Positions 1-8,200 of a stretch of 16,138 nt of DNA are shown here, one piece after another. Origin of the DNA: Actinomycetota bacterium (lineage in GTDB: Bacteria; Actinomycetota; Humimicrobiia; Humimicrobiales; Humimicrobiaceae); the NCBI GenBank assembly GCA_016783995.1, contig JADHVN010000021.1:1-16138 (forward strand), in the 5' to 3' direction. The position numbers and the translations under genes are program-made. How positions within the stretch are numbered: the first letter of the stretch is position 1; each line of letters begins with the position of its first letter. The notes below the pieces were generated by a model that was not told the DNA's origin, did not search any database, and worked only from the letters and a program-made list of their open reading frames with translations.

Positions 1-139
1 AGAAAGGACTATAAAATGGCTAAACAAAAATTTGAAAGAACAAAACCTCATATGAACATAGGTACTATAGGTCATGTTGATCATGGTAAAACAACTCTTA
101 CTTCTGCTATTACATATTGCTTAAAATCTCAAGGTCTTA
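1..139 (+). repeat. Left copy of a 139-bp exact direct repeat (5' end of tuf)
   Basis: Bases 1-139 are identical, base for base, to bases 16000-16138. The repeat covers 15 bases upstream of the tuf start codon, including its ribosome binding site, and the first 41 codons plus one base. Both copies run into a window edge, so the true length of the repeat is unknown. It is either the 5' part of two near-identical tuf genes or the overlap of an assembly cycle. Confidence 0.95.
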
Positions 140-1221
140 ATGTAGAAGAAAGAACATTTGATTCAATAGATAATGCTCCTGAGGAAAAGGAAAGAGGCAT
201 AACTATAGCAATAGCTCACGTAGAATATGAGACAGTAAACCGGCACTATGCCCATGTGGACTGTCCCGGCCATGCTGATTATGTAAAGAATATGATAACA
301 GGTGCAGCCCAGATGGATGGAGCAGTGCTTGTAGTAAGTGCAGCAGATGGACCCATGCCTCAGACAAGAGAACATATACTTCTTGCCCGTCAGGTTGGAG
401 TACCATATATGGTAGTGTTTTTAAACAAAATTGATATGGTAGATGATCCTGAGCTTATAGAACTTGTAGAGCTTGAAATAAGAGATCTTCTAACAGAGTA
501 TGAGTTTCCTGGTGAGGAGGTACCGATAGTTAAAGGCTCAGCTCTAAAGGCAATGGAATGCGGCTGCGGTAAGACCGAATGTGAAAAATGCGGCCCAATA
601 CTTGAACTTATGGCTAAGGTAGATGAATATATAAAAACTCCAACAAGAGATATAGACAAACCATTCCTTATGCCTATAGAGGATATATTTACAATAACAG
701 GCAGAGGAACAGTAGTAACAGGCAGAGTGGAAAGAGGAAAGATTAAAATACAGGAACCAGTAGAGATAGTAGGAATAGCTCCTAAAACCCAAAAGACAGT
801 AGTAACAGGTGTAGAAATGTTTAGAAAACTCTTAGATGATGCACAGGCAGGAGATAATGTAGGTCTTCTACTCAGAGGTATTCAAAAGGATGATGTGGAA
901 AGAGGACAGGTTATAGCAAAACCTGGATCAATAACACCTCATTCTTATTTTAAAGCACAGGTATATGTGCTCTCTAAAGATGAAGGTGGACGCCATACAC
1001 CATTCTTTACAGGATACAGGCCACAGTTTTATTTTAGAACAACAGATGTTACAGGAAACATTGCTCTTTCTGAAGGTGTAGAGATGATAATGCCTGGAGA
1101 CAATACTGAAATGGAAATAAAACTGATAGCCCCTATTGCCATGGAAGAGGGTCTGAGGTTTGCTATTCGTGAAGGTGGAAGGACTATAGGTGCAGGCAGT
1201 ATAACTAAGATAATAGAGTAA
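16..1221 (+). CDS. tuf: Elongation factor Tu (EF-Tu), four-cysteine type
   Basis: EF-Tu is the GTPase that carries aminoacyl-tRNA to the ribosomal A site. The protein is 401 residues and complete. GTP-binding motifs are in place: GHVDHGKT at residues 19-26, DCPGH at 81-85, NKID at 137-140 and SAL at 175-177. Domains 2 and 3 follow from about residue 215 and end in the usual [10 protein letters not shown]. The start ATG has a GAAAGGA ribosome binding site just upstream. Two things are unusual. At the end of the GTPase domain a short Cys-rich segment (C182, C184, C189, C192; CxC-x4-CxxC) replaces the loop found in E. coli EF-Tu, and could bind zinc. Also, the switch I region reads ITIAIAH rather than the common ITINTSH. 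The gene lies upstream of rpmG-trnW-secE-nusG, the usual tufB position, and its 5' end is repeated at the right edge of the window. Confidence 0.98.
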   Translation: MAKQKFERTKPHMNIGTIGHVDHGKTTLTSAITYCLKSQGLNVEERTFDSIDNAPEEKERGITIAIAHVEYETVNRHYAHVDCPGHADYVKNMITGAAQMDGAVLVVSAADGPMPQTREHILLARQVGVPYMVVFLNKIDMVDDPELIELVELEIRDLLTEYEFPGEEVPIVKGSALKAMECGCGKTECEKCGPILELMAKVDEYIKTPTRDIDKPFLMPIEDIFTITGRGTVVTGRVERGKIKIQEPVEIVGIAPKTQKTVVTGVEMFRKLLDDAQAGDNVGLLLRGIQKDDVERGQVIAKPGSITPHSYFKAQVYVLSKDEGGRHTPFFTGYRPQFYFRTTDVTGNIALSEGVEMIMPGDNTEMEIKLIAPIAMEEGLRFAIREGGRTIGAGSITKIIE

Positions 1222-1224
1222 ATT

Positions 1225-1251
1225 TTATTGTTGACATCATAAGGATATAAT
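1225..1251 (+). promoter_or_regulatory. Possible promoter for rpmG-trnW-secE-nusG
   Basis: A perfect -10 hexamer TATAAT lies at 1246-1251 in the 94-bp gap after tuf. The best-spaced -35 candidates (TTATTG at 1225-1230, spacer 15) are poor. A perfect TTGACA at 1231-1236 is only 9 bases from the TATAAT. Paired at 17 bases it would use the weak TAATTT at 1254-1259. A weak 6-bp stem (1263-1268 with 1286-1291) lies downstream. A promoter is likely in this gap, but which boxes are used is unclear. Confidence 0.4.
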
Positions 1252-1315
1252 GCTAATTTATTAGATTGCGCTTAGTATTATGGAACAATCTTTATGAAAT
1301 TAATGGTGATAGAAT

Positions 1316-1465
1316 TTGAGACAAATAATTATTTTAGCATGTTCTGAATGTAAAAGAAGAAATTACAGTACTATTAAAAATAAAAAAAATAATCCTGATA
1401 GGATAGAAATAAAGAAATATTGTAAATGGTGCAAAAAGCACACGACTCATAAGGAGACCAGATAG
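1316..1465 (+). CDS. rpmG: 50S ribosomal protein L33, zinc-ribbon (C+) form
   Basis: This encodes a 49-residue L33, a small protein of the large ribosomal subunit. The cysteine pairs C9/C12 and C36/C39 are the zinc-binding set of the C+ form. The motifs [17 protein letters not shown] and the ending HKETR match the family over its full length. The start is TTG at 1316: an in-frame TAG lies two codons upstream, and the nearby ATG (1303) and GTG (1306) are in another frame. A GGTGAT ribosome binding site sits 5 bases upstream. The TAG stop at 1463-1465 overlaps the first two bases of tRNA-Trp, so cleavage that matures the tRNA 5' end would split the stop codon. The order rpmG-trnW-secE-nusG is common in bacteria. 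Confidence 0.95.
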   Translation: MRQIIILACSECKRRNYSTIKNKKNNPDRIEIKKYCKWCKKHTTHKETR

Positions 1466-1540
1466 GGCTGTAGCTCCAATTGGTAGAGCACCGGTCTCCA
1501 AAACCGGGTGTTGGGGGTTCGAATCCCTCCAGCCCTGCCA
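1464..1540 (+). tRNA. trnW: tRNA-Trp (anticodon CCA), CCA end encoded
   Basis: All four arms fold without mismatches. The acceptor stem pairs 1464-1470 with 1530-1536, the D stem GCTC with GAGC, the anticodon stem CCGGT with ACCGG around the loop CTCCAAA, and the T stem 1513-1517 with 1525-1529 (one G-U) around TTCGAAT. The anticodon is CCA at 1498-1500. Discriminator G1537 and the A1-U72 pair agree with bacterial tRNA-Trp, and the 3' CCA is encoded at 1538-1540. It reads UGG only, consistent with TGA acting as a stop for fusA. Its first two bases belong to the rpmG stop codon, and secE starts 57 bases downstream. Confidence 0.98.
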
Positions 1541-1597
1541 GATAAATAATTATAGTGAGGATAATAATAAAAATTAATAGTAAAGAGTAAATTAATA

Positions 1598-1912
1598 ATG
1601 GCTAAGAAAAAAATACCCTTAAAATATAGACAGAAACATATAATGGAAAGGCAGTCTAAAAAAGAAAGAAAGGCTCCAGCGCCGTCAAGAAAAAAGACTA
1701 ACTGGGGTCAATTTATAAAGAAGATACCAAGAAGAATTGCGAAATTTTTAAGGGGCGTGCTCCATGAGTTAAAAAGGGTTACATGGCCTACCAGGAAAGC
1801 TTTGTTAACTTATACAGTAGTGGTATTGGTAACATTGGTGTTTTTTGCAATACTTCTAGGTTTATTTGATTTTGTGTTTATGAAATTAGTTGAGTTGTTG
1901 TCAAGAATTTAA
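1598..1912 (+). CDS. secE: Preprotein translocase subunit SecE with basic N-terminal extension
   Basis: SecE is the small clamp subunit of the SecYEG protein channel in the inner membrane. The protein is 104 residues. The conserved core is clear: an amphipathic helix around residues 46-60, the motif ELKRVTWP at 57-64, and a single membrane segment at about 69-92. Minimal bacterial SecE proteins are about 60-65 residues, so roughly the first 35 residues are an extension, very rich in Lys and Arg and likely cytoplasmic. The ATG is the only start codon between the upstream in-frame TAA (1568-1570) and the core. Its ribosome binding site is weak (AAAGAG, about 10 bases upstream). nusG follows after 17 bases, as in most bacteria. 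Confidence 0.95.
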   Translation: MAKKKIPLKYRQKHIMERQSKKERKAPAPSRKKTNWGQFIKKIPRRIAKFLRGVLHELKRVTWPTRKALLTYTVVVLVTLVFFAILLGLFDFVFMKLVELLSRI

Positions 1913-1929
1913 ATATGTGGTGATATTAT

Positions 1930-2454
1930 ATGAGACCAAGATGGTATGTTATTCATTCTTATGCTGGATATGAAAATAAGGTAAAAACTAATTTAGAGCA
2001 TAGAATTGAATCTATGAATATGGGTAATAAGATATTTGATATATATATACCTACAGAAAATATTATGGAAATACATAGTGGAAAAAAAAAGATATCTTCT
2101 AAGAAGGTATTTCCAGGTTATTTGCTTGTAAAAATGCATCTTGATGATGATTCATGGTATGTGGTAAGAAATACTCCAGGAGTTACAGGGTTTGTTGGAA
2201 GTGGTGATAAACCTAATCCTCTTTCGAGTAGTGAAGTTAAAAAACTTATGAAGAGAGAGGTTACTGAAAAACCAAAACCAAAAACAGATTTTGAGGTTGG
2301 ACAGCCAGTTAAAGTTATATCTGGACCATTTGGTAATTTTGATGGAACAATTAGTGAAATTAGTTTAGACAAAGGTAAATTAAAAGTTCTGGTATCAATA
2401 TTTGGAAGGCAGACTCCGGTTGAATTAAATTTTGATCAGGTAACAAAAATTTAG
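1930..2454 (+). CDS. nusG: Transcription termination/antitermination factor NusG
   Basis: NusG binds RNA polymerase through its N-terminal domain. Its C-terminal KOW domain contacts Rho or ribosomal protein S10, linking transcription to termination or translation. The 174 residues give a plain NusG without the extra domain seen in some lineages. The NGN domain covers about residues 1-108, with [11 protein letters not shown] near the start and FPGYLLVKM at 61-69. A Lys/Pro-rich linker leads to the KOW domain at about 120-174, with [10 protein letters not shown]. The ATG has GGTGAT 5 bases upstream. It lies directly after secE, and rplK follows after 62 bases. Confidence 0.98.
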   Translation: MRPRWYVIHSYAGYENKVKTNLEHRIESMNMGNKIFDIYIPTENIMEIHSGKKKISSKKVFPGYLLVKMHLDDDSWYVVRNTPGVTGFVGSGDKPNPLSSSEVKKLMKREVTEKPKPKTDFEVGQPVKVISGPFGNFDGTISEISLDKGKLKVLVSIFGRQTPVELNFDQVTKI

Positions 2455-2516
2455 ATAGAAGTTTGGTTTTTTTTATTTTATAATTGTAAAGTTTATTTTA
2501 ATTTAAAAGGAATAAG

Positions 2517-2939
2517 ATGGCTAAAAGGATAATAGCACAGATAAAATTACAGATTGCAGCAGGACAGGCTAATCCAGCACCTCCTGTCGGTCAAGCATTG
2601 GGTCAACACGGGGTTAATATAATGGAATTTTGTAAAGTTTTTAATGAGCGAACAGCAAAAGATAAAGGGATGATTATCCCGGTGGTTTTAACTGTTTACG
2701 AGGACAGGAGTTTTAGTTTTATTACAAAAACACCTCCTGCAGCGATTCTTGTAAAGGATGCAATAAAACTAGAAAAAGGTTCAGGCGAACCGAATAGAGA
2801 AAAGGTGGGTGAAATAACCCGTGAGCAGTTAGAAAAAATTGCAAAATTAAAGTTTAAGGATTTAAATGCAAGGACTATTGATGGTGCAATTAAAATTATA
2901 GAGGGAACTGCAAAAAGTATGGGAATAAAAATTGCATAA
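2517..2939 (+). CDS. rplK: 50S ribosomal protein L11
   Basis: L11 forms the base of the ribosomal stalk with 23S rRNA and lies at the factor-binding centre; thiostrepton binds at this site. The 140 residues are a normal full length. The N-terminal domain carries the Pro-rich segment [20 protein letters not shown]. The C-terminal RNA-binding domain starts at about residue 75 and ends with the usual G(T/S)AKSMGI. The ATG is supported by AAAAGGA 5 bases upstream. An AU-only hairpin overlaps its stop codon and may reduce transcription into rplA, which starts 100 bases downstream. Confidence 0.98.
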   Translation: MAKRIIAQIKLQIAAGQANPAPPVGQALGQHGVNIMEFCKVFNERTAKDKGMIIPVVLTVYEDRSFSFITKTPPAAILVKDAIKLEKGSGEPNREKVGEITREQLEKIAKLKFKDLNARTIDGAIKIIEGTAKSMGIKIA

Positions 2940-2966
2940 TAATTTAATTTATTATAATTGTTTTTT
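2930..2966 (+). terminator. AU-only hairpin with U-run between rplK and rplA
   Basis: A 7-bp stem ATAATAA (2936-2942) / TTATTAT (2949-2955) with a 6-base loop can extend by AATT/AATT across a two-base bulge (2930-2933 with 2956-2959). It is followed by G and six T at 2961-2966, and it overlaps the rplK stop codon. Without GC pairs it would be weak at best, perhaps a partial terminator or a processing site. Confidence 0.35.
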
Positions 2967-3039
2967 CATGGCTTATTTTAAAAATTATATTTTTACATAA
3001 GTAGTTACAAATAATAGGTAGATACAAAGGTGATGAGGT

Positions 3040-3747
3040 TTGAGAAGGGGAAAGAAATATTTATCAAAGCTGGAAAGTTTTAATAATAAGGAGTTGCTTC
3101 CTCCATACAAGGCTGTTAATTGGGTAAAGGAAAATCATTTTGCAAATTTTGATGAATCGGTAGATATTAGTATAAATTTAGGAATAGATCCCAGAAAAGC
3201 AGACCAAATTGTTAGAGGTAGCATTGTTTTACCTAATGGAACTGGAAAGGTACCAAAGGTTTTAGTTTTTGCACAGGGTGAAAAGATAGAAGAGGCAAAA
3301 AATGCAGGAGCTGATTTTGTAGGAGGAGAAGAGTTTGTTGAAAAAATAAATAAGGGGTGGCTGGATTTTGATGCGTGTATTACAACACCTGATATGATGA
3401 AGCATGTTGGTAAATTAGGTAAAATACTTGGGCCACGAAAATTAATGCCAAATCCTAAATCAGGGACTGTTACTTTTGAAATAGAGAAAGCAGTAAAGGA
3501 TATAAAAAAAGGAAAACTTGAATATAGAACTGATAAAAATGGGGTAATGCACTGTATTATTGGTAAGGTTTCTTTCAGCCTGGAAAAGTTGCTGGAAAAT
3601 TATATAACTCTGATGGAGGCTATTATTAAATCGAAGCCGCCAGCAGCTAAAGGGAAATATATAAAAAGTATTTTTATTTCAACTACTATGGGACCTAGTT
3701 TAAAAATTGACCCAAATAAAGTAATAGATATTGAAGAAGTTGCATAG
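3040..3747 (+). CDS. rplA: 50S ribosomal protein L1
   Basis: L1 binds 23S rRNA at the mobile L1 stalk, which helps release the deacylated tRNA. In many bacteria it also represses its own operon. The 235 residues match the family length, with [16 protein letters not shown] and VLPNGTGK in the first part and [18 protein letters not shown] in the centre. The chosen start is TTG at 3040: it is the codon that gives the family-length N-terminus, and the ATG at 3033 is in a different frame. AAAGGTG lies 7 bases upstream of the TTG. No L1-binding mimic was recognised in the leader. The gap to rplJ is 212 bases and holds the L10 leader. Confidence 0.97.
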   Translation: MRRGKKYLSKLESFNNKELLPPYKAVNWVKENHFANFDESVDISINLGIDPRKADQIVRGSIVLPNGTGKVPKVLVFAQGEKIEEAKNAGADFVGGEEFVEKINKGWLDFDACITTPDMMKHVGKLGKILGPRKLMPNPKSGTVTFEIEKAVKDIKKGKLEYRTDKNGVMHCIIGKVSFSLEKLLENYITLMEAIIKSKPPAAKGKYIKSIFISTTMGPSLKIDPNKVIDIEEVA

Positions 3748-3796
3748 AGTTTATTATTAAAGAGTTATTGGTAACAAAAAAATTAAATAGATAAAG

Positions 3797-3875
3797 CAGC
3801 CCTAGATAGTAGGTGTTACTGTTAAATTTTTAAGATTTAAAATAGGGACAGGAACTTAATTTCCTACCGAGGTTG
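3797..3875 (+). promoter_or_regulatory. L10 leader (ribosomal protein L10-L7/L12 binding RNA)
   Basis: The RNA before rplJ has the features of the L10 leader family. The closing helix pairs CAGCC (3797-3801) with GGTTG (3871-3875). A second helix pairs GTAGG (3809-3813) with CCTAC (3863-3867). The conserved CTTAAT...CCTACCGAGGT block lies at 3855-3873, and an upper hairpin TTAAAT/ATTTAA lies at 3822-3827 / 3835-3840. The unpaired bases between the first two helices fit a kink-turn. In this family the L10-L7/L12 complex binds here and represses rplJ-rplL expression. Confidence 0.9.
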
Positions 3876-3907
3876 ATTAAAGGGAAAAAATCGGCCTTTA
3901 ATTAATT
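3871..3907 (+). promoter_or_regulatory. Antiterminator helix of the L10 attenuator
   Basis: Bases 3871-3883 pair with 3895-3907 to give 13 consecutive pairs, three of them G-U, around an 11-base loop. The 5' strand reuses GGTTG, the closing strand of the L10 leader. The 3' strand contains CC (3895-3896) needed by the terminator stem, and the loop holds the rest of the terminator's 5' strand. It therefore cannot coexist with the closed leader or with the terminator. Confidence 0.7.
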
Positions 3908-3927
3908 AGGGTCGGTTTTATTTTTTA
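3887..3927 (+). terminator. Rho-independent terminator (attenuator) upstream of rplJ
   Basis: Bases 3887-3898 pair with 3908-3919 in a 12-bp stem containing CGGCC/GGTCG, with a 9-base loop. A U-rich tract follows (TTTTATTTTTT, 3916-3926). It lies between the L10 leader and the rplJ ribosome binding site, so it would cut off transcription of rplJ-rplL when formed. Confidence 0.85.
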
Positions 3928-3959
3928 CTTTATGTAAATATGTACTTTGGAGGTTTTTA

Positions 3960-4490
3960 GTGGTAAATAAGGAAAAAATTGAAAAAGTTAAAGAAGTAAG
4001 AGAAATATTTAGAAACAGCAGTAATATAATTTTTACTGACCATAGAGGTCTAAAAGCAGAAGATGCAGTGCAATTTAGAGATAAGCTGGCTAATGTTAAT
4101 TCCTATTTAAGAATAGTAAAGAATACACTTATGTTGCTTGCAGTACGAAAAGTTTACAGCGAAATAGATTTTAGCGAGATATTTAAAGGTCCAACAAGTA
4201 TAGTTGTAAGTGGGGATGACGTGATTTCAACTGCAAAGATTATAAGGGATTTTTATAAGAAATCTGAAGCATTAAGGATAAAAGCAGGAATCTTAGAAAA
4301 TAAGCTTGTAGGGCCAGAGAGCATTGAAAAGCTTGCCAATATTCCTGGAAGAGAGGCTTTACTAACTAATTTTATTATTTTACTAAAATCACCTATTACT
4401 AAATTAGTTAATACATTGGGTGGTATGACAAGGAGTTTGGTAGTAGTACTTGATGCTATTAAAAGAGAAAAAGAAAAAAATGATAATTAA
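3960..4490 (+). CDS. rplJ: 50S ribosomal protein L10
   Basis: L10 anchors L7/L12 dimers to the ribosome. Its N-terminal domain binds 23S rRNA with L11, and its C-terminal helix holds the L7/L12 dimers. The 176 residues have the family pattern: IIFTDHRGL near the start, LRIVKNTLM, a FKGPTSIV segment, and a helical C-terminus ending in a charged tail. The start is GTG at 3960, supported by GGAGG 6 bases upstream and by the fit of the N-terminus to the family. It is preceded by the L10 leader and attenuator, so its own product probably represses it. rplL follows after 11 bases. Confidence 0.97.
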   Translation: MVNKEKIEKVKEVREIFRNSSNIIFTDHRGLKAEDAVQFRDKLANVNSYLRIVKNTLMLLAVRKVYSEIDFSEIFKGPTSIVVSGDDVISTAKIIRDFYKKSEALRIKAGILENKLVGPESIEKLANIPGREALLTNFIILLKSPITKLVNTLGGMTRSLVVVLDAIKREKEKNDN

Positions 4491-4498
4491 AAGGAGGG
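4491..4498 (+). promoter_or_regulatory. Strong ribosome binding site of rplL
   Basis: AAGGAGGG lies three bases before the rplL ATG and is the closest match to the 16S rRNA anti-Shine-Dalgarno sequence among the genes here. L7/L12 is needed in several copies per ribosome while L10 is needed once, so stronger initiation within the shared message makes sense. It also fixes the start at 4502, so the N-terminal extension is part of the protein. Confidence 0.8.
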
Positions 4499-4501
4499 AA
4501 A

Positions 4502-5026
4502 ATGGCTGAGTCTAAAGATACAAAAAAGAAAGTAGAAGAAATCAAAGAGAAGGAAAATAAGGTAACAAAGGCAAATAAAGCAGTTAAAGAACCTGCTAAA
4601 AAAGAATCAACAAAAGTAAAGGGAAAAACTGCTGCTAAAGAAGCGGGCTTAACAAAAGATGATATTTTAAATGCTATTGAAAATATGTCTGTTCTTGATT
4701 TATCTGAACTTGTTAAAGCACTTGAAGAGAAATTTGGAGTTAGTGCGCAAGCTTTTGCAGTTCCTGCAGGAGCACCAGCTGGTGGTGAGCAGAGCGGACA
4801 AGCTGCTGAGGAAAAAACTGAATTTAATGTTAATTTAAAGTCAGTGGGTGCTAAAAAAATCCAAGTTATTAAAGTAGTTAGAACAGTTACAAGGCTTGGG
4901 TTAAGAGAAGCAAAGGAACTGGTTGATAAAGCACCTAATACGGTAAAAGAAAAAGTTTCAAAGGAAGATGCTGAAAATATAAAGAAGCAATTGGAAGAAG
5001 CAGGCGCTGAGGTTGAACTCGTTTAG
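4502..5026 (+). CDS. rplL: 50S ribosomal protein L7/L12 with lysine-rich N-terminal extension
   Basis: L7/L12 is the multi-copy stalk protein that recruits EF-Tu, EF-G and other GTPases to the ribosome. At 174 residues it is about 50 longer than usual (about 120-130). Residues 49-83 are the normal dimerisation domain that binds L10. An Ala/Gly-rich hinge follows to about 105. The C-terminal factor-binding domain ends [10 protein letters not shown]. The extra part is residues 1-48, with 16 Lys and 8 Glu and no hydrophobic core, probably disordered. The start is secure: the best ribosome binding site in the window precedes it, and no start codon lies near the usual N-terminus. In the factor-binding helix the common TGLGLKEAK reads TRLGLREAK, with Gly replaced by Arg. 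Confidence 0.97.
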   Translation: MAESKDTKKKVEEIKEKENKVTKANKAVKEPAKKESTKVKGKTAAKEAGLTKDDILNAIENMSVLDLSELVKALEEKFGVSAQAFAVPAGAPAGGEQSGQAAEEKTEFNVNLKSVGAKKIQVIKVVRTVTRLGLREAKELVDKAPNTVKEKVSKEDAENIKKQLEEAGAEVELV

Positions 5027-5050
5027 TTGATTTTTGACCAATAAATATAT

Positions 5051-5078
5051 TTGACAATAAATAAATATTTGATAAAAT
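5051..5078 (+). promoter_or_regulatory. Promoter for rpoB-rpoC
   Basis: A perfect -35 box TTGACA (5051-5056) is separated by 16 bases from a -10 box TAAAAT (5073-5078), as expected for the housekeeping sigma factor. Transcription would start near 5085, giving a leader of about 145 bases before rpoB. An all-AU 8-bp hairpin (5138-5145 with 5154-5161) lies in that leader. The rest of the 204-base gap shows nothing I recognise. Confidence 0.7.
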
Positions 5079-5230
5079 TAAGGTTTGCGATTTTTTCTAT
5101 TTATTATTTTACTACGTATTGCATCTATTAATGTCAGTATAAATTATGTAATAAATTTATATTAGATTCCTATGATTTTTTACTGCAGCTAAAGAAAGCT
5201 AAAAAGATATTATAAAGGGAGAATAAATTA

Positions 5231-8200
5231 ATGCAAAAAATTAAAAAAATCCAAAGGTATAATTTTGGAAAGATTCCTGAAATAATGGAAATGCCTCATT
5301 TGTTAGACATACAAAGAAAATCTTTTGAGTGGTTCGAGAAAGAGGGATTATCTAAAGCTTTAGATGATATTTCACCTATAGAAGATTTTACAGGAAGCAT
5401 GTCCCTTGAATTTTTAAATTGTAGTTTTGGTGAGATAGGATCTAGTATTGATGAATGCAAAATGCAGGATAGGACGTATTCTGCTCCTATAAGAGTTTTA
5501 GCCCGTTTTATTAATAAGGAGACAGGAGAAATAAAAGAACAGGAAGTTTTTATGGGGGATTTCCCAATATTGACTGATAAGGGAACATTCATTATTAATG
5601 GTACAGAAAGAGTTATAGTATCTCAGCTTGTCAGATCGCCTGGGGTTTATTATGACACAGATATAGATAAAAAAACTGAAAAAGATCTTTTTATGTGTAA
5701 AGTTATACCAACCAGGGGATCATGGATAGAAATAGAAACTGATAAAAAGAATATTGCATATGTGAGAATTGATAGGAAAAGGAAATTTTTACTAACCATA
5801 TTTCTTAAGTCAATAGGTTTTGGCAGCAATGAAGATCTTATAAATATTTTTAGTTCTTATGATAAAATTGGATGTATTAAGAATACTTTAGAAAAAGATA
5901 TTACTGAGATTGAAGAGGAGGCATTAATTGAGATTTATAAAAAATTAAGACCAGGAGAACCTCCTACTGTTGATAGTGCCAGAAATTTAATACATGCGTT
6001 ATTTTTTAATTCTAAGAGATATGACCTTGGAAAAGTCGGAAGATATAAACTTGACCAGAAACTTGCCGAGGAAATTGATAAGAAAATACTTAAAAGGCTC
6101 AATGAAATAGATAAAATAATGGATATAGATCCTAATAGTAGATATATTATTAATAGCAAAGATATATTTTTAATAATAAAATATCTAGTTCAACTTATGA
6201 GTAATATTGGAGAGATTGATGACATTGATCATTTTGGCAATAGGAGGGTTAAAAATATTGGTGAACTTATACAAAATCAAGTAAGAATTGGTCTTTCCAG
6301 AATGGAAAGAGTAGTAAAAGAAAGGATGACTACTCAGGATGTTGAAATGATAACACCAAAATCTTTAATAAATATAAGACCATTGGTTGCAAGTTTGAAA
6401 GAGTTTTTTGGGAGTGGTCAGTTATCACAATTTTCAGATCAAACAAATCCTTTAGCTGAAATTACACATAAAAGAAGGCTTAGTGCTTTAGGTCCTGGAG
6501 GATTAAGTAGGGAGCGAGCTGGTTTTGAAGTAAGAGATGTTCACTCATCACATTATGGCAGGATGTGCCCAATAGAAACTCCCGAAGGTCCTAATATTGG
6601 ACTTATTGGCTCTCTTGCGACTTATGCAAGACTTAATGAATATGGATTTATAGAAACTCCTTATAGGAAAGTTGTAAATGGTAAAATAACTAAGAAAGTA
6701 GAATTTTTATCTGCTGATGAAGAGGAAAATTACATGATTGCACAGGCAACAGCTAAAGTAGATGAGAAGAATAATTTTACAGAAGAGAAAGTCCTTTCTC
6801 GTTTGGGCAGTGAAATTGTAGCAGTAGAGTCAAAAATGATTGATTATATGGATGTTTCGCCAAGGCAATTATTTAGTGCAGCAGCTTCGCTTATTCCTTT
6901 TTTAGAGCACGATGATGCCAATAGAGCACTTATGGGTTCTAATATGCAGCGTCAGGCAGTTCCATTAATTAACCCCGAAGTTCCACTGGTAGGAACAGGT
7001 GTAGAACAAGTAATTGCCAGGGACAGTGGTGCGATTATAATTGCGCTGGATGATGGAGTAGTAAAAGAAGTCTGTGCAGATTATGTAATAATTGAATATA
7101 AGAATAAGAAGACAGTAAAACATAATCTGTATAAATATACAAGGTCAAATCAAGGCACTTGTATAAATCAAAGACCTATTGTAAATGAAGGGGAAAAAAT
7201 TAAAAAGGGTGATGTTATTGTTGATGGCCCGGCTACAAATTTAGGAGAGTTAGCACTTGGTAAAAATTTACTGGTAGCATTTATGTCTTGGGAAGGATAC
7301 AACTATGAGGATGCTACTATAATATCAGAAAGATTGGTAAAAGAAGATGTACTTTCTTCGATACATATTTCAAAACATGAACTAGAAGCTAGAACTACTA
7401 AACTAGGTCCCGAAGAAATAACCAGGGATATTCCTAATATTAGTGAAGATGTATTAATAAATCTTGACGAGCGTGGCATTATAAGAGTTGGAGCTGATGT
7501 AAAACCAGGTGATGTGCTTGTTGGCAAAATAACACCTAAGGGAGAGACAGAGCTTACAGCTGAAGAAAAATTACTAAGGGCTATTTTTGGAGAGAAAGCC
7601 CGAGAGGTAAGGGATAGCTCTCTAAAGGTCCCACATGGTGAAGAAGGCAAGGTATTGGATATACAGGTTTTCTCAAGAAAAGATGGGCATGAGCTTCCCC
7701 CAGGAGTAAATGAGTTAGTCAGAGTCTTTATTGCTAAAAAGAGAAAAATATCTATAGGAGATAAACTTGCCGGCAGACATGGTAATAAAGGTGTTATCTC
7801 TATAATTTTACCGGAAGAGGATATGCCTTACTTGGAAGATGGAACTCCAATTGATATAATACTTAATCCCTTAAGTGTTCCTTCAAGAATGAATGTCGGG
7901 CAGATAATGGAAACTCATCTGGGATGGGCAGCTAGTATTGGATGGGATGATAAAGGAGTTAAAAAAAATAAAAAATACCCTGTTTACTGTGCATCACCTA
8001 TTTTTGATGGTGCCAGTGAAGAAGATATTATAGAAATATTTAAGAAGACAAATATTCCTGAAAACGGTAAAACAAAAATTTACGATGGTCGTAGTGGAGA
8101 AAAAATAGCAGGCAGCATAACTGTAGGTTACACTTATGTTTTGAAACTACTCCATTTAGTAGATGATAAGATTCATGCTAGATCTACAGGACCTTATTCT

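Noticed and set aside
1231..1251. TTGACA and TATAAT taken as one canonical promoter
   Set aside because: The gap between the two boxes is 9 bases, far below the 16-18 needed. Only the presence of some promoter in the gap is kept, at modest confidence.
2447..2475. Stem AAATTT/AAGTTT followed by a run of T after nusG, as a terminator
   Set aside because: It is only 6 pairs, nearly all A-U, and overlaps the nusG stop codon. It is too weak to call in such AT-rich DNA.
3033..3035. ATG as the start of rplA
   Set aside because: It is in a different frame from L1; the TTG at 3040 gives the family-length protein.
6410..6490. Natural rifampicin resistance from the changed residues S402, T405 and A409 in RpoB
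   Set aside because: The main resistance positions D403, H413 and S418 are wild type, and Thr and Ala at the last two sites also occur in sensitive bacteria such as B. subtilis.
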